A stretch of DNA of 64,000 nt from Flavobacterium sp. (GCF_027483985.1 NZ_JAIXTJ010000042.1:186001-250000); one strand, 5' to 3'; positions 42,891-51,983 are shown, numbered from the stretch's first letter. Numbers and translations are program-made. The notes: generated by a model not told the origin, from the sequence alone.

Positions 42891-43626
42891 ATTGCTGATA
42901 CGCTTCTAATTGATTTAAAATTATCGACCTAACCGTATCTTTTATTTCTTTTTTATCTTCTAATGTTTTTCCAGTAGTGTCAACAAAATGATGCACTTTG
43001 GCTCTCATAATTCCCGGACTTCCGCTAAGAAACGTATACGACATTCGTTCTTTATTATCGGCAAAAGTTATAGGCACAATCGGAATTTGGTGTTCAATCG
43101 CAAGCTTAAAAGCACCATCTTTAAATTCGTCTAGCAAAATCGATTCATCTGGAACGCCACCTTCAGGAAAAATACAAATACTTAATCCTTGATTCAACCT
43201 TTTTTGTGCTCTTGCAAAAACCTCCATCCTACTCTTTTGGCTGCTTCTATCAACCAAAATGCAAGTACGCTTATAGAAAAATCCAAAAAGTGGAATCTTA
43301 GACAATTCCTTTTTTCCGACAAAAACAAAAGGATTTTGTGCTGTAATTAACATCAACATTATATCAGTCATAGAAGTATGGTTGGCAACCAACATGTAGC
43401 TTTTTCCTTTTTCAAAATCTTGTTCTCTTTCGATTTTAGTTCTAAAACCCATTCCTAAAAGTATGCCTCGCGCCCAAATTCGCGCCATAACAAAAAAATA
43501 AGGATACCATTCTTCTTTTAAAATAGAAAGTAATAAAAAGGGCAACATTATAATAATGAGCGCACCCATTAAAATGTAAAACCAAACGCGCCAAAGCACC
43601 CAAAAAATTATTTTTATCCATCTCAT
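42889..43626 (-). CDS. PlsC-family acyltransferase, paralogue 2
   Basis: This is a 245-residue membrane acyltransferase from MRWIKIIFWVLWRVWFY; the longer reading to 43728 crosses the trpS promoter region. Helix about 8-33; block I LVANHTSMTDIMLM (NHTSMTD), block II TCILVDRSSQKSRM, block III ICIFPEGGVPDES and block IV IPIVPITFADNKERM. FPEGG instead of FPEGT marks a branch different from the copy at 38237. The acceptor is probably lysophosphatidate or an ornithine/glycine lipid intermediate; not decidable from sequence. Confidence 0.9.
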   Translation of the reverse strand: MRWIKIIFWVLWRVWFYILMGALIIIMLPFLLLSILKEEWYPYFFVMARIWARGILLGMGFRTKIEREQDFEKGKSYMLVANHTSMTDIMLMLITAQNPFVFVGKKELSKIPLFGFFYKRTCILVDRSSQKSRMEVFARAQKRLNQGLSICIFPEGGVPDESILLDEFKDGAFKLAIEHQIPIVPITFADNKERMSYTFLSGSPGIMRAKVHHFVDTTGKTLEDKKEIKDTVRSIILNQLEAYQQ

Positions 43627-43671
43627 AGTGTCAAAAATAAGTAATAGTATGCAATTTATACCACAAACGTT

Positions 43672-43679
43672 TAACTTTG
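43672..43679 (+). promoter_or_regulatory. -7 box of trpS (TAACTTTG)
   Basis: An exact TAnnTTTG match 82 bases before the trpS ATG, giving a leader of about 75 bases. I see no leader peptide or T-box. Confidence 0.5.
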
Positions 43680-43761
43680 CATAAAATAAATTGTGATACT
43701 GAAATTCTGAATACCAAAAATAATGCAATGGTAAATGCAGAAGTGAAAAATTATATTAACT

Positions 43762-44733
43762 ATGGCAAAAATACTTACTGGAGTTCAAAGTACTGGAACT
43801 CCGCATTTAGGGAACTTATTGGGCGCAATATTACCCGCTATTGAATTATCAAATAATCCTGATAATCAATCGTTTCTTTTTATTGCTGACCTGCATTCGA
43901 TCACGCAAATAAAAGATGGTGCAACTTTAAGAAGAAACACCTACAGTACTGCTGCAGCTTGGTTAGCTTGTGGCCTAGATATTAATAAAGTTACATTTTA
44001 TCGCCAAAGTGATGTACCACAAACTGCTGAATTGTCTTGGTACTTGAGTTGCTTTTTTCCGTTTCAACGATTGACTTTAGCACATTCATTTAAAGATAAA
44101 GCCGATAGATTAGAAGATGTAAATGCTGGATTATTTACCTATCCAATGTTGATGGCAGCCGATATTTTATTGTATGATGCTAATTTTGTACCTGTTGGAA
44201 AAGATCAAATGCAACACATAGAAATCACTCGTGATGTGGCTTCAAGATTCAACCATCAAATGGGTGAAACATTTGTTATTCCTGAAGGAAAAGTGCAAGA
44301 AGAAACGATGTACATTCCTGGAACAGATGGCAACAAAATGAGTAAATCACGAGGAAATATTATTGATATTTTTCTAGATGACAAAGCATTACGCAAACAA
44401 GTAATGACAATAGAAAGTGATAGTACTCCACTTGAAGAACCTAAAAATCCTGATACTTGCAAGATATTTGCTCTTTATAAATTATTAGCTACAGCTGAGC
44501 AAATTGCCGCAATGAAACAAAATTATCTTGGCGGAAATTATGGTTATGGTCACGCCAAACAAGCTTTATTTGAATTAATCTGCGACAGATTCAAAACCGA
44601 AAGAGAAAAATACAACTATTATATGACTAACCATGAAATAGTAGACGGTTTGTTAAAACAAGGTGCTCAAAAAGCGCATTTAATAGCCAACGAAGTTTTA
44701 GGCAGAGTTAGAGAAAAACTAGGATTTGAGTGA
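43762..44733 (+). CDS. trpS: Tryptophanyl-tRNA synthetase
   Basis: TrpRS charges tRNA-Trp. It has 323 residues, normal length. The class I signatures are STGTPHLGNLLGA (HIGH-like) at about 10-22 and DGNKMSKSRGN (KMSKS). YPMLMAADILLYDANFVPVGKDQMQHIEITRDVASRFN is the conserved Trp-binding and dimer region. It is monocistronic and convergent with the gene at 44741. Confidence 0.97.
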   Translation: MAKILTGVQSTGTPHLGNLLGAILPAIELSNNPDNQSFLFIADLHSITQIKDGATLRRNTYSTAAAWLACGLDINKVTFYRQSDVPQTAELSWYLSCFFPFQRLTLAHSFKDKADRLEDVNAGLFTYPMLMAADILLYDANFVPVGKDQMQHIEITRDVASRFNHQMGETFVIPEGKVQEETMYIPGTDGNKMSKSRGNIIDIFLDDKALRKQVMTIESDSTPLEEPKNPDTCKIFALYKLLATAEQIAAMKQNYLGGNYGYGHAKQALFELICDRFKTEREKYNYYMTNHEIVDGLLKQGAQKAHLIANEVLGRVREKLGFE

Positions 44734-44740
44734 TTTAATA

Positions 44741-46258
44741 TCACTCATTTTCTTTTTTTAGCCCTTCAATTATCAATTGTTGCCCTTTTAGCATTTCTTT
44801 AAAACTTTCATCCTTTATTGATGAGCCAAGAGATTCAATAATGATGTTGCCCTTTTTTTCTTTTATGATAACTTCATTATTAAAGATGTAATCTTGCTTT
44901 ATGAGTTCTTTTGCACCATTAGCTAGTTGCGTAAATCGTGGTTCAACTATAGAATTGCCGTGAATGTATAATTTTTCCTTTTCGTTGTGAAAAGAAGCCA
45001 ATTTTTTACCCACATAAAAATTAAATGTTCTTTTAAAATCACTAGTGACATCAAGTTTAAAAAACTCTTTAGATTTTATGTAATAAGCTTGTTTTGGCAT
45101 ATTTATAGTATCAAATGCAACCGAATTTTCCATTAAGATAATATCATAATTTGTTTTGTTTGTAAACATCAAATAATTGGACGACGTTGAAACAAATTGA
45201 TTTTTATAAACCGTAGTAAACGGATTTTGACCTGTTTTTATTGAGTCATTGTAAGTAACATTGATTTTATTCTTTGGGTCATAATTGGTTAAAAACAAAC
45301 GAAAGGTATCAATTTTTGCCTGCGACTCGGTATAATAGCGATCCATTTCAACTGGAGGAGCTTCTTCAATATTTAAATTTTCAAAGGTTGTATTGTTTTT
45401 ATAATTGTCATAACTAGAATTACTATCACATCTATTAGAAAAAAGAGCAATTTTTATTAGTATGACCAATATAATTCCGAAGGTTTTCCAAGAAAATCCT
45501 GATTTATCACTTTTCTCTTCGCGACCATCAATATTTCCTAAAACCACTCTTTTATTAGATGCAATAGTGTCCATCAATTCATCATCAAAAGATTGATAAT
45601 GCGACATTGAAATCATAATGCCTTCAGCAAATTGAGAACTTTTGGTTACATTATAAATATCTACAATTTCATTTAACAAATGATTTATCTTAAGATCCAT
45701 TTCTGAACTTACAAAATGGGATAAGAAGGTGAAAAAATGAGATTGTTTCAGAAATAACAAAGGAAAATAATTGACATCTCTTGCATTCAAACTGCTTAAA
45801 ACATAATCTACTTTGCCTTCGGCTCTTTTTGAAACTTTATAGAGCAATTCTTCTGGAAAATATTCTTTATAAACCAAAAGATCATTCATTGCTTCGTAGT
45901 TGTTTTCGATAATTTTTTTATCAAAAAAGGTGGTTAAATCGTCTTGCAAATACCGCTCAACAAACAACTTTACTTTATCCTTATTGACTTCAATATTTTG
46001 AACAGGAAAATCATCTCTTACATAATTCTTTTTACTAAAAAAATTATATAAAACTCTAACATTTGCAATAAATTGAAATTCAGTTGGAAAAGACTTAAGT
46101 GCTTCAATTAAATTGTTAGCAACATTTACATCAATATCGGGATTAATTTTTCGTTCTACGTTGATATGTTTTTCAATTCTAATTATCTCTTCAAAAGAAA
46201 TGTTAAGGATTGTAGACTTGCCAATAGTTAGATTTTCAAATAATTCTATGATATTCAT
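44741..46258 (-). CDS. Single-pass membrane protein of unknown function beside the Hsp70 locus
   Basis: I do not recognise this 505-residue protein. Residues 1 to about 250 form a soluble helical region without signal peptide (LFENLTIGKSTILNISFEEIIRIEKHINVERK ... LNARDVNYFPLLFLKQSHFFTFLSHFV). One helix follows at about 255-275 (WKTFGIILVILIKIALF). The remaining 230 residues, probably periplasmic, are polar with Asn/Asp/Thr-rich beta-like stretches (FLTNYDPKNKINVTYNDSIKTGQNPFTTVYKNQF). It diverges from the mini-GrpE and Hsp70 genes with a 116-base shared region, so a joint role is possible. Confidence 0.7.
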   Translation of the reverse strand: MNIIELFENLTIGKSTILNISFEEIIRIEKHINVERKINPDIDVNVANNLIEALKSFPTEFQFIANVRVLYNFFSKKNYVRDDFPVQNIEVNKDKVKLFVERYLQDDLTTFFDKKIIENNYEAMNDLLVYKEYFPEELLYKVSKRAEGKVDYVLSSLNARDVNYFPLLFLKQSHFFTFLSHFVSSEMDLKINHLLNEIVDIYNVTKSSQFAEGIMISMSHYQSFDDELMDTIASNKRVVLGNIDGREEKSDKSGFSWKTFGIILVILIKIALFSNRCDSNSSYDNYKNNTTFENLNIEEAPPVEMDRYYTESQAKIDTFRLFLTNYDPKNKINVTYNDSIKTGQNPFTTVYKNQFVSTSSNYLMFTNKTNYDIILMENSVAFDTINMPKQAYYIKSKEFFKLDVTSDFKRTFNFYVGKKLASFHNEKEKLYIHGNSIVEPRFTQLANGAKELIKQDYIFNNEVIIKEKKGNIIIESLGSSIKDESFKEMLKGQQLIIEGLKKENE

Positions 46259-46280
46259 GCGCTTGTAAATTGAAGAAAAA

Positions 46281-46288
46281 CAAATGTA
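46281..46288 (-). promoter_or_regulatory. -7 box of the membrane protein gene (TACATTTG)
   Basis: On the minus strand TACATTTG matches TAnnTTTG exactly, 22 bases before the ATG of the gene ending at 44741. For the divergent GrpE-like gene I found no exact match. Confidence 0.5.
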
Positions 46289-46374
46289 AAATTTTAACGC
46301 ATTATTTTACGAGATTTTATTTAAAAAATTAAAATAATTGTAAATTGCCTTCTATTAAACTAGCCCTTAAAAAA

Positions 46375-46662
46375 ATGGAAGCCATCATCAATCAAATATT
46401 TGAAATTGAAAAGAAAGCCATCGAACAAAATATCGAACTTTTTGACCGCAACTTCAACCGAATTCAGCACGAACTTGAGGAATTGGGCTATAAAATAATC
46501 AATCCGTTAGGAACAATTTATGATGAAAGAGATGCTTCAATCGAAGCTAATATTTTAAATCCGAGTGCTACAAAAATTACTAAAGTTCTAAAACCAGTAA
46601 TTTATAAAATGCAAAATGACAATTATGCTTTATTGCAAAAAGGCATCGTAATTGTTGAATAA
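46375..46662 (+). CDS. Short GrpE-like nucleotide exchange factor (95 aa)
   Basis: This is a 95-residue protein from the ATG at 46375; a TTG frame extends 10 codons further upstream but lacks a reason to be used. A charged helix (EAIINQIFEIEKKAIEQNIELFDRNFNRIQHELEELG) is followed by a small beta domain, INPLGTIYDERDASIEANI and VLKPVIYKMQNDNYALLQKGIVIVE. This matches the layout of the GrpE C-terminal beta wing (P-x-G-x-x-x-D ... RPAxVxV). Compared with normal GrpE (about 180-200 residues) the long coiled coil is missing. It ends 14 bases before an Hsp70 gene, which supports the assignment. Confidence 0.6.
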   Translation: MEAIINQIFEIEKKAIEQNIELFDRNFNRIQHELEELGYKIINPLGTIYDERDASIEANILNPSATKITKVLKPVIYKMQNDNYALLQKGIVIVE

Positions 46663-46676
46663 TTTTAAGAAAAGCT

Positions 46677-49157
46677 ATGAAAAATATTAATATCGGCATT
46701 GATTTAGGCACGACAAATTCGGCAATCGCAAAATATGAAAACGGAAAAGTAACTATCTATAAAAATCCTGTTGGTTTTAAAGATACCATTCCATCGGTTG
46801 TTTCTTTTAGAAAAGGCCGCATTCAAATTGGCGATAAAGCTCGTGAACATTTTTTGTCTAATTCTGAAAATGTTTTTGCTTCTTTCAAAAGAAAAATGGG
46901 ATCTGATGAAACTTATTTTGTAGCTGATTTAAACAAACAAATTGCTCCATTAGAGTTGTCGTCAATGGTTTTGAAAGAGTTAATTAACTTTACGCAAAAT
47001 GAAAACCCAAAATCGGCAGTAATAACAATTCCTGCGTCATTTGATACTATTCAAACCAATGCTACCAAAAAAGCTGGTTATGAAAGCGGATTTGAAGAAG
47101 TTGTTTTGCTACAAGAACCCATAGCGGCTTGCTTGGCTTATTCTAATTTTCAAAATTTAGATATTTCTTCCGAAAAAAAATGGTTGGTTTATGATTTTGG
47201 TGGCGGTACTTTTGACGTTGCTTTAGTTAAAATTGACGAGCGTGAACTGAAAGTTATCGATCATAAAGGAAATAATTTTCTTGGTGGTGTTGACCTTGAC
47301 ACCTTATTTGTGGAAAAAATTATTTGTCCGAAAATTGAAGCCCAATCATCTGAACAAAACCTATGGAACAAAATGATTTCTGCTGATGATGCGGTTTATA
47401 AAAAACTTTATTTTGAATTACTTTTCAAAGCTGAAGAAGCTAAAAAAGAACTTTCGCTAAAAGCCAATACCAATATAGAAATTGAATTTGACGAACTAGA
47501 TTTGTCAATAGATATAGAAGTTGCACAATCTGAATTTGAAGCTATTGTTGCTCCAAAATTTGAAGAATCTTACCAACTGACTCACAAATTGATTCAAGAA
47601 AATGGTCTGCATTTTTCAGATATTGAACGTGTTATTTTAGTTGGCGGAACGACTTATATTCCTTTTATTAGAGAAGAGCTAGAAAAGAGAACTAAAACCA
47701 TTGTTGATTCGAGCATTGATCCAACGACAGCTGTGGTAATTGGCGCCACGTTTTATGCCGGTTCAAAACCATCTGATTTGATTGAAGTTGAAAAAGAAAC
47801 TAGTGTAGAAGCAACATCAATCGCAGTAGAACTAATTTACGAACCTCATTCTAAGGATAAAGAAGAATTAATTGTGGCCATTTTACCAAACGATTTTAAT
47901 GGATACTATAGAATTACCAGAAGTGATGGCGGATTTGACACCGGATTATTGGCTGCCAATAAAAAAATTGCCGAATTTGTTCCGATGTTAGAAAAAGCTA
48001 CTAATGTTTTCTCTTTGTTTTTGCTTGATCAACAACAAAAGCAAGTTTATCAAAATACATCGATTCAAATCACCAACGGATTATATAATATTTCTGGACA
48101 ACCTTTGCCAAATGATATTTGTCTAGAAGTTGATGAAGAAAGTGGTAAAACTTTTATGGAACGCATTTTTAAGAAAAATGATATTCTTCCGCTAAAAAAG
48201 ACTTTGTATAAAACTTGTTCTAAAAACATATTAAAAAATTCTGATGATAAATTAATCATTAATATCGTTGAAGGCAACGCCGGAAGTATGATTGGTAGTA
48301 ATTTGACTATTGGTTATGTAGAAATTTGTGGCAAAGATTTTCAGCAAGATTTATTAAAAGGAACGGATGTTGAATTGAATTTCAAGATTTCAGAATCACG
48401 TGATTTGAGTGTTACCGTTTACATAAGTTCGTTAGATTTAGAAATAAAAGAAGTTTTCAATCCGCACGAGCGCGCCATTTCGTTAAACAAATTGACCGAA
48501 GAAATTAAAACCGTTTTAGATGAAATTTCAGAAGAAATCTACGATAATGAAGAAGAAGAAAACTATGAATATCTGGCTAAATTAAAACGAATTAAAGATC
48601 ATTTATCGGTTTTATATAATGAATCTTTAGAAATTGTGAACGACAAATCAACCGATAAAAAGTATCAAATTGATGAAATGAAACGTATTACTATTCAGGA
48701 ATATGATGATTTGGTTCGATACAAACACGTGTTAAATGAATTGAGTGAATACAATTATTCTAAAGAAGTATTCCAAAGTTATGCCGAACGCGCCAACCCA
48801 AAACAGCTCGAAGAATATGAAAAAATTATTAAAAATGAAGCAGAGCTTTTACAATCTAACAACAAATATTTAATTCGTAAAAAAACCAAAGAACTAGACA
48901 ATTTAATTGATGCGGTTTATCTAAAACAAGAATCTCGTTTTATTGATTATTTCTACTATTATAGATTTAAAGACGAAGACGAATTTACTAATAAGGATAA
49001 ATTTTTAACATTAGTAGCTTTGGGTGAAAAAGCATTAGAAAATAACAACACCGCCGAATTAAAAGCCATTTGTAGTCAGTTTTGGGAATTGTTAAAAGTA
49101 AAACCAAAACTAAAAGACGACTTCAATAGTTTTGATGGGAATTTAGGGTTGAAATAA
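46677..49157 (+). CDS. Divergent Hsp70-family chaperone (826 aa)
   Basis: The nucleotide-binding domain (1 to about 370) is intact: GIDLGTTNSAIAKYENG, ITIPASFDTIQTNATKKAG, LLQEPIAACLAY, LVYDFGGGTFDVALVKI and VILVGGTTYIPFIREEL. After it comes an insertion of about 80-100 residues (VELIYEPHSKDKEELIVAILPNDFNGYYRI) before a substrate-binding-like beta domain (LIINIVEGNAGSMIGSNLTIGYVEICG) and a long helical end (about 610-826). DnaK has about 630 residues, so this is not the housekeeping copy. It is preceded by the GrpE-like gene; no DnaJ gene is nearby. Confidence 0.9.
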   Translation: MKNINIGIDLGTTNSAIAKYENGKVTIYKNPVGFKDTIPSVVSFRKGRIQIGDKAREHFLSNSENVFASFKRKMGSDETYFVADLNKQIAPLELSSMVLKELINFTQNENPKSAVITIPASFDTIQTNATKKAGYESGFEEVVLLQEPIAACLAYSNFQNLDISSEKKWLVYDFGGGTFDVALVKIDERELKVIDHKGNNFLGGVDLDTLFVEKIICPKIEAQSSEQNLWNKMISADDAVYKKLYFELLFKAEEAKKELSLKANTNIEIEFDELDLSIDIEVAQSEFEAIVAPKFEESYQLTHKLIQENGLHFSDIERVILVGGTTYIPFIREELEKRTKTIVDSSIDPTTAVVIGATFYAGSKPSDLIEVEKETSVEATSIAVELIYEPHSKDKEELIVAILPNDFNGYYRITRSDGGFDTGLLAANKKIAEFVPMLEKATNVFSLFLLDQQQKQVYQNTSIQITNGLYNISGQPLPNDICLEVDEESGKTFMERIFKKNDILPLKKTLYKTCSKNILKNSDDKLIINIVEGNAGSMIGSNLTIGYVEICGKDFQQDLLKGTDVELNFKISESRDLSVTVYISSLDLEIKEVFNPHERAISLNKLTEEIKTVLDEISEEIYDNEEEENYEYLAKLKRIKDHLSVLYNESLEIVNDKSTDKKYQIDEMKRITIQEYDDLVRYKHVLNELSEYNYSKEVFQSYAERANPKQLEEYEKIIKNEAELLQSNNKYLIRKKTKELDNLIDAVYLKQESRFIDYFYYYRFKDEDEFTNKDKFLTLVALGEKALENNNTAELKAICSQFWELLKVKPKLKDDFNSFDGNLGLK

Positions 49158-49159
49158 TT

Positions 49160-50263
49160 TTAAACAGCTTCAAACAACTTTCCAGGCAAAGGTCTAACAA
49201 CACCTTTTAATTCCATTGTAACTAAAATGGACGACACTCTAAAAACCGGTAAATCACATTCGAGAGCAATTACATCAAGTAGTTGCTTTCCGTTTTTTAA
49301 TAGGTAATCGTACAGTTTTTGCTCGTCATTTTCTAGTGTTACAAATAATTGTTTTTGAACCGCTTTTTCTTCCTTTGGTTTCAATTCCCAATTTAAAATG
49401 TATAAAATATCGGCAGCAGACGTAAGCAAATGGGCACGTTGCGTTTTAATCAAATTATTACAACCTTGACTAAATTTATCTGAAATTCTTCCAGGAACGG
49501 CAAAGACATCTCTATTATAATCATTAGCTAGATTGGCTGTGATTAACGAACCTCCTTTTTCGGCACTTTCTATCACGATGGTAGCTTCACTCATTCCGGC
49601 AACGATGCGGTTTCGTTTCACAAAATTTTCTTTTTCAGGATTTGAAGTGCTCCAAAATTCAGTAAGAAAACCACCATTTTCTTCCATTTTAGCAACATAT
49701 TTTTTGTGGACTTTTGGATAAACTTGATTCAATCCGTGAGCAATTACGCCAATGGTTTGCAAGTTACATTCCATTGCAGCTTTGTGAGCTACAATATCTA
49801 CACCATAAGCAAAGCCACTAATAATGATTGGGTTTAAAGGTGCTAAATCTTCAATTAGTTTTTTGCAAAATTCTGTCCCGTAAGAAGTAACTTCACGAGT
49901 TCCAACGATACTAATTATTTTTCGGTTTGTAAAATCAATATTGCCTGAAGCAAACAATAAAATTGGTCCATCAATGCAATGCTTTAATCGATTGGGATAA
50001 TTTTCGTCTTTAAAAAAATATACCTTGAGGTTGTTTTCTTTTATGAATTGAAGTTCGGCTTTGGCTTCTTCAAAAATCGATTTGTCCTTCAAATTTTTGA
50101 TTACAACCTTACCAATTCCATCGATTGCTGCAAGCTGAACCGCTTTGGATTTGAAAATGGCTTCGGCGGTTGTGAAGTGATTGAGGAGTTTTTTGGCTAA
50201 AACATCGCCTATTCCATCAACTTTTAGCAAGGCTAATAAATGTAGTAATTCTGTGTCGTTCAT
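49160..50263 (-). CDS. dprA: DNA-processing protein DprA
   Basis: DprA loads RecA on incoming single-stranded DNA in natural transformation. It has 367 residues from MNDTELLHLLALLK; the longer frame to 50302 runs into the promoter. An N-terminal helix-hairpin-helix (LLKVDGIGDVLAKKLLNHF, IDGIGKVVIKNLK) precedes the Rossmann core (SIVGTREVTSYG, IISGFAYGVDIVAHKAAME, GVIAHGLNQVYPKVHKK, ENFVKRNRIVAGMSEATIVIESAEKGGSLITANLANDYNRDVFAVPG). A winged-helix DML1-type domain ends it. Confidence 0.96.
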   Translation of the reverse strand: MNDTELLHLLALLKVDGIGDVLAKKLLNHFTTAEAIFKSKAVQLAAIDGIGKVVIKNLKDKSIFEEAKAELQFIKENNLKVYFFKDENYPNRLKHCIDGPILLFASGNIDFTNRKIISIVGTREVTSYGTEFCKKLIEDLAPLNPIIISGFAYGVDIVAHKAAMECNLQTIGVIAHGLNQVYPKVHKKYVAKMEENGGFLTEFWSTSNPEKENFVKRNRIVAGMSEATIVIESAEKGGSLITANLANDYNRDVFAVPGRISDKFSQGCNNLIKTQRAHLLTSAADILYILNWELKPKEEKAVQKQLFVTLENDEQKLYDYLLKNGKQLLDVIALECDLPVFRVSSILVTMELKGVVRPLPGKLFEAV

Positions 50264-50299
50264 TGTATTAAATCGGTATGGCTTATATTTATCAGATTT

Positions 50300-50307
50300 C
50301 AAAAGTA
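50300..50307 (-). promoter_or_regulatory. -7 box of dprA (TACTTTTG)
   Basis: On the minus strand TACTTTTG matches TAnnTTTG, 37 bases upstream of the chosen start at 50263. It would lie partly inside the coding region if the longer start were used, which favours the shorter one. Confidence 0.5.
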
Positions 50308-50368
50308 GTAATTATTAAAATTGTTAACAAAGTTTGTTGATAAAATTTTGCATTCCATATTAAATATT

Positions 50369-50376
50369 TAAATTTG
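50369..50376 (+). promoter_or_regulatory. -7 box unusually close to a start codon (TAAATTTG)
   Basis: TAAATTTG matches TAnnTTTG and ends only five bases before the ATG at 50382. Transcription from it would start at or next to the first codon, making an almost leaderless mRNA. Confidence 0.4.
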
Positions 50377-50381
50377 TCATT

Positions 50382-51326
50382 ATGAAGATGGATCAATACA
50401 TATCACAATTATTATATCGTTACCAATGTGTAACTGTACCCGGATTTGGTGCTTTTTTAACCGAAATCCAATCGGCGCAATTGCATGAAGAATCACATTC
50501 GTTTTATCCTCCAAAAAAATTGATTTCTTTTAATGCTTATGTAAAAAATAATGATGGTTTGCTAGCCAATCATATTGCTCAAGCAGAGAAAATGTCTTAT
50601 GAAGTTGCTGTTACTATAATTGAAAATCAAGTGGCTGTATGGAAATCTAAATTAAATGATTTTGGTGCAATTACAATAAAAAATATTGGTGAACTTACTT
50701 TAAATGCAGAGCGAAATTTAGTTTTTGTTCCCTACGATCAAGTGAATTATTTAACTTCTTCTTTCGGATTAACAACTTATGTTTCTCCGGCTGTAAAACG
50801 AGAGGTTTATAAAGAAGAGATTGAAGTTCTTGAAGAAAAAGCTCCAATTGCTTTTACTCCAGAAAAAAGAGGTTCGGGTAATTTCTTGAAATATGCGGCA
50901 GTTTTTGTTCTTGGTGCTGGATTACTTGGTGCAAGTGGTTTTTATGGAAACCAATATTATCAAAATCAAGTGCAACTAGAAACTTTAGCAATTCAAACTA
51001 AAGTGCAAAAGCAAGTAGACCAAAAAATTCAGGAAGCTACCTTTATCATAAGCAATCCGTTGCCTGCTGTAACCTTGACCGTTTCGGAAGGAAAAATGCC
51101 TTATCACGTAGTTGCTGGTGCTTTTCAAATGGAGAATAATGCAGAGAAAATGTATGATGTTTTAGTGAAATTAGGTTATCCTGCAAAGCGAATTCCTCAA
51201 AACAAACACGGATTATATCCAGTTATATACAAGAGTTTTTCATCTTATGCGGAAGCTCAAAATGAAATGCAAAAAATCAAGAAATCTCATAATCCAGAAG
51301 CTTGGTTATTAATTCAAGAATTATAG
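50382..51326 (+). CDS. HU-domain (CCDC81-like) and SPOR membrane protein
   Basis: This is a 314-residue protein. Residues 1 to about 140 contain two HU-like domains of the CCDC81-like prokaryotic type (QYISQLLYRYQCVTVPGFGAFLTEIQSAQLH and WKSKLNDFGAITIKNIGELTLNAERNLVF). One membrane helix (about 168-188, YAAVFVLGAGLLGASGFYG) precedes a linker and a SPOR domain (about 240-314, YHVVAGAFQMENNAEKMYDVLVKLGYPAKRIPQNKHGLYPVIYKSFSSY). SPOR domains bind denuded peptidoglycan at division sites; HU folds suggest DNA binding on the cytoplasmic side. It could link nucleoid and septum; that is inference. Confidence 0.88.
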   Translation: MKMDQYISQLLYRYQCVTVPGFGAFLTEIQSAQLHEESHSFYPPKKLISFNAYVKNNDGLLANHIAQAEKMSYEVAVTIIENQVAVWKSKLNDFGAITIKNIGELTLNAERNLVFVPYDQVNYLTSSFGLTTYVSPAVKREVYKEEIEVLEEKAPIAFTPEKRGSGNFLKYAAVFVLGAGLLGASGFYGNQYYQNQVQLETLAIQTKVQKQVDQKIQEATFIISNPLPAVTLTVSEGKMPYHVVAGAFQMENNAEKMYDVLVKLGYPAKRIPQNKHGLYPVIYKSFSSYAEAQNEMQKIKKSHNPEAWLLIQEL

Positions 51327-51331
51327 AAAAG

Positions 51332-51354
51332 TCCCGATTATTTCGGGATTTTTT
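51332..51354 (+). terminator. Intrinsic terminator of the HU/SPOR gene
   Basis: TCCCGA-N5-TCGGGA (51332-51348) followed by TTTTTT, five bases after the stop. Confidence 0.88.
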
Positions 51355-51388
51355 GTTTTTTGTACCTAAATTAAAATACTATAATTAC

Positions 51389-51396
51389 TACCTTTG
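51389..51396 (+). promoter_or_regulatory. -7 box of the acyl-CoA thioesterase gene (TACCTTTG)
   Basis: An exact TAnnTTTG match 43 bases before the ATG at 51439. Confidence 0.5.
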
Positions 51397-51438
51397 CACT
51401 TAAGGCCATAAGGTCGAACCGATAGAAATAAAAAAACT

Positions 51439-51948
51439 ATGACTCCTAAACATCCTATAGATTCTTTAACAACATTAACCGACTTAGTGTTGCCGAGTGA
51501 AACCAATCCTTTAAATAATCTTTTTGGTGGTGAATTGCTTGCGCGAATGGACAGAGCAGCAAGTATTGCAGCCCGAAGACACTCTAGACGAATTGTAGTA
51601 ACAGCATCGGTAAATCACGTAGCTTTCAACCGATCAATTCCTTTGGGAAGTGTGGTTACTATTGAAGCCAAAGTTTCAAGAGCTTTCACCTCTTCAATGG
51701 AAATCTTTCTAGACGTTTGGATTGAAGATAGAGAATCGGGTAATAAAACCAAAGCTAATGAAGCCATCTATACATTTGTAGCGGTTGATGAAACAGGAAA
51801 CCCAGTTGCCGTACCGCCATTAGAACCACAAACAGAAGAAGAACATTCTAGATTTGACGCAGCTTTAAGAAGAAAGCAATTAAGTTTAGTTTTAGCAGGA
51901 AAAATGAATCCGCACGATGCTACTGAATTGAAAGCATTGTTTATGTAA
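51439..51948 (+). CDS. Acyl-CoA thioesterase, hotdog fold
   Basis: This is a 169-residue cytosolic enzyme hydrolysing acyl-CoA thioesters. The hotdog signature is NPLNNLFGGELLARMDRAASIAARRHSRR with the catalytic Asp in LLARMDRAA, followed by VTASVNHVAFNRSIPLGSVVTIEAKVSRAFTSSMEIFLDVWIED. It resembles the YciA/cytosolic acyl-CoA hydrolase group. Own promoter and terminator, so monocistronic. Confidence 0.92.
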   Translation: MTPKHPIDSLTTLTDLVLPSETNPLNNLFGGELLARMDRAASIAARRHSRRIVVTASVNHVAFNRSIPLGSVVTIEAKVSRAFTSSMEIFLDVWIEDRESGNKTKANEAIYTFVAVDETGNPVAVPPLEPQTEEEHSRFDAALRRKQLSLVLAGKMNPHDATELKALFM

Positions 51949-51952
51949 AAAT

Positions 51953-51979
51953 AAAAAGTCCGCTAATTGCGGACTTTTT
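51953..51979. terminator. Bidirectional terminator between convergent genes
   Basis: AAAAAGTCCGC-TAATT-GCGGACTTTTT (51953-51979) has an 11-bp stem with A and T runs on both sides and serves the thioesterase and the EnvC-like gene. Confidence 0.9.
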
Positions 51980-51983
51980 ATTT

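Noticed and set aside
43627..43728. Longer N-terminus for the second PlsC protein
   Set aside because: It runs antisense through the trpS -7 box and the PlsC family begins at the MRWIKIIFW helix.
43680..43761. T-box or attenuator upstream of trpS
   Set aside because: The leader is only about 75 bases, with no Trp-rich leader peptide or terminator hairpin.
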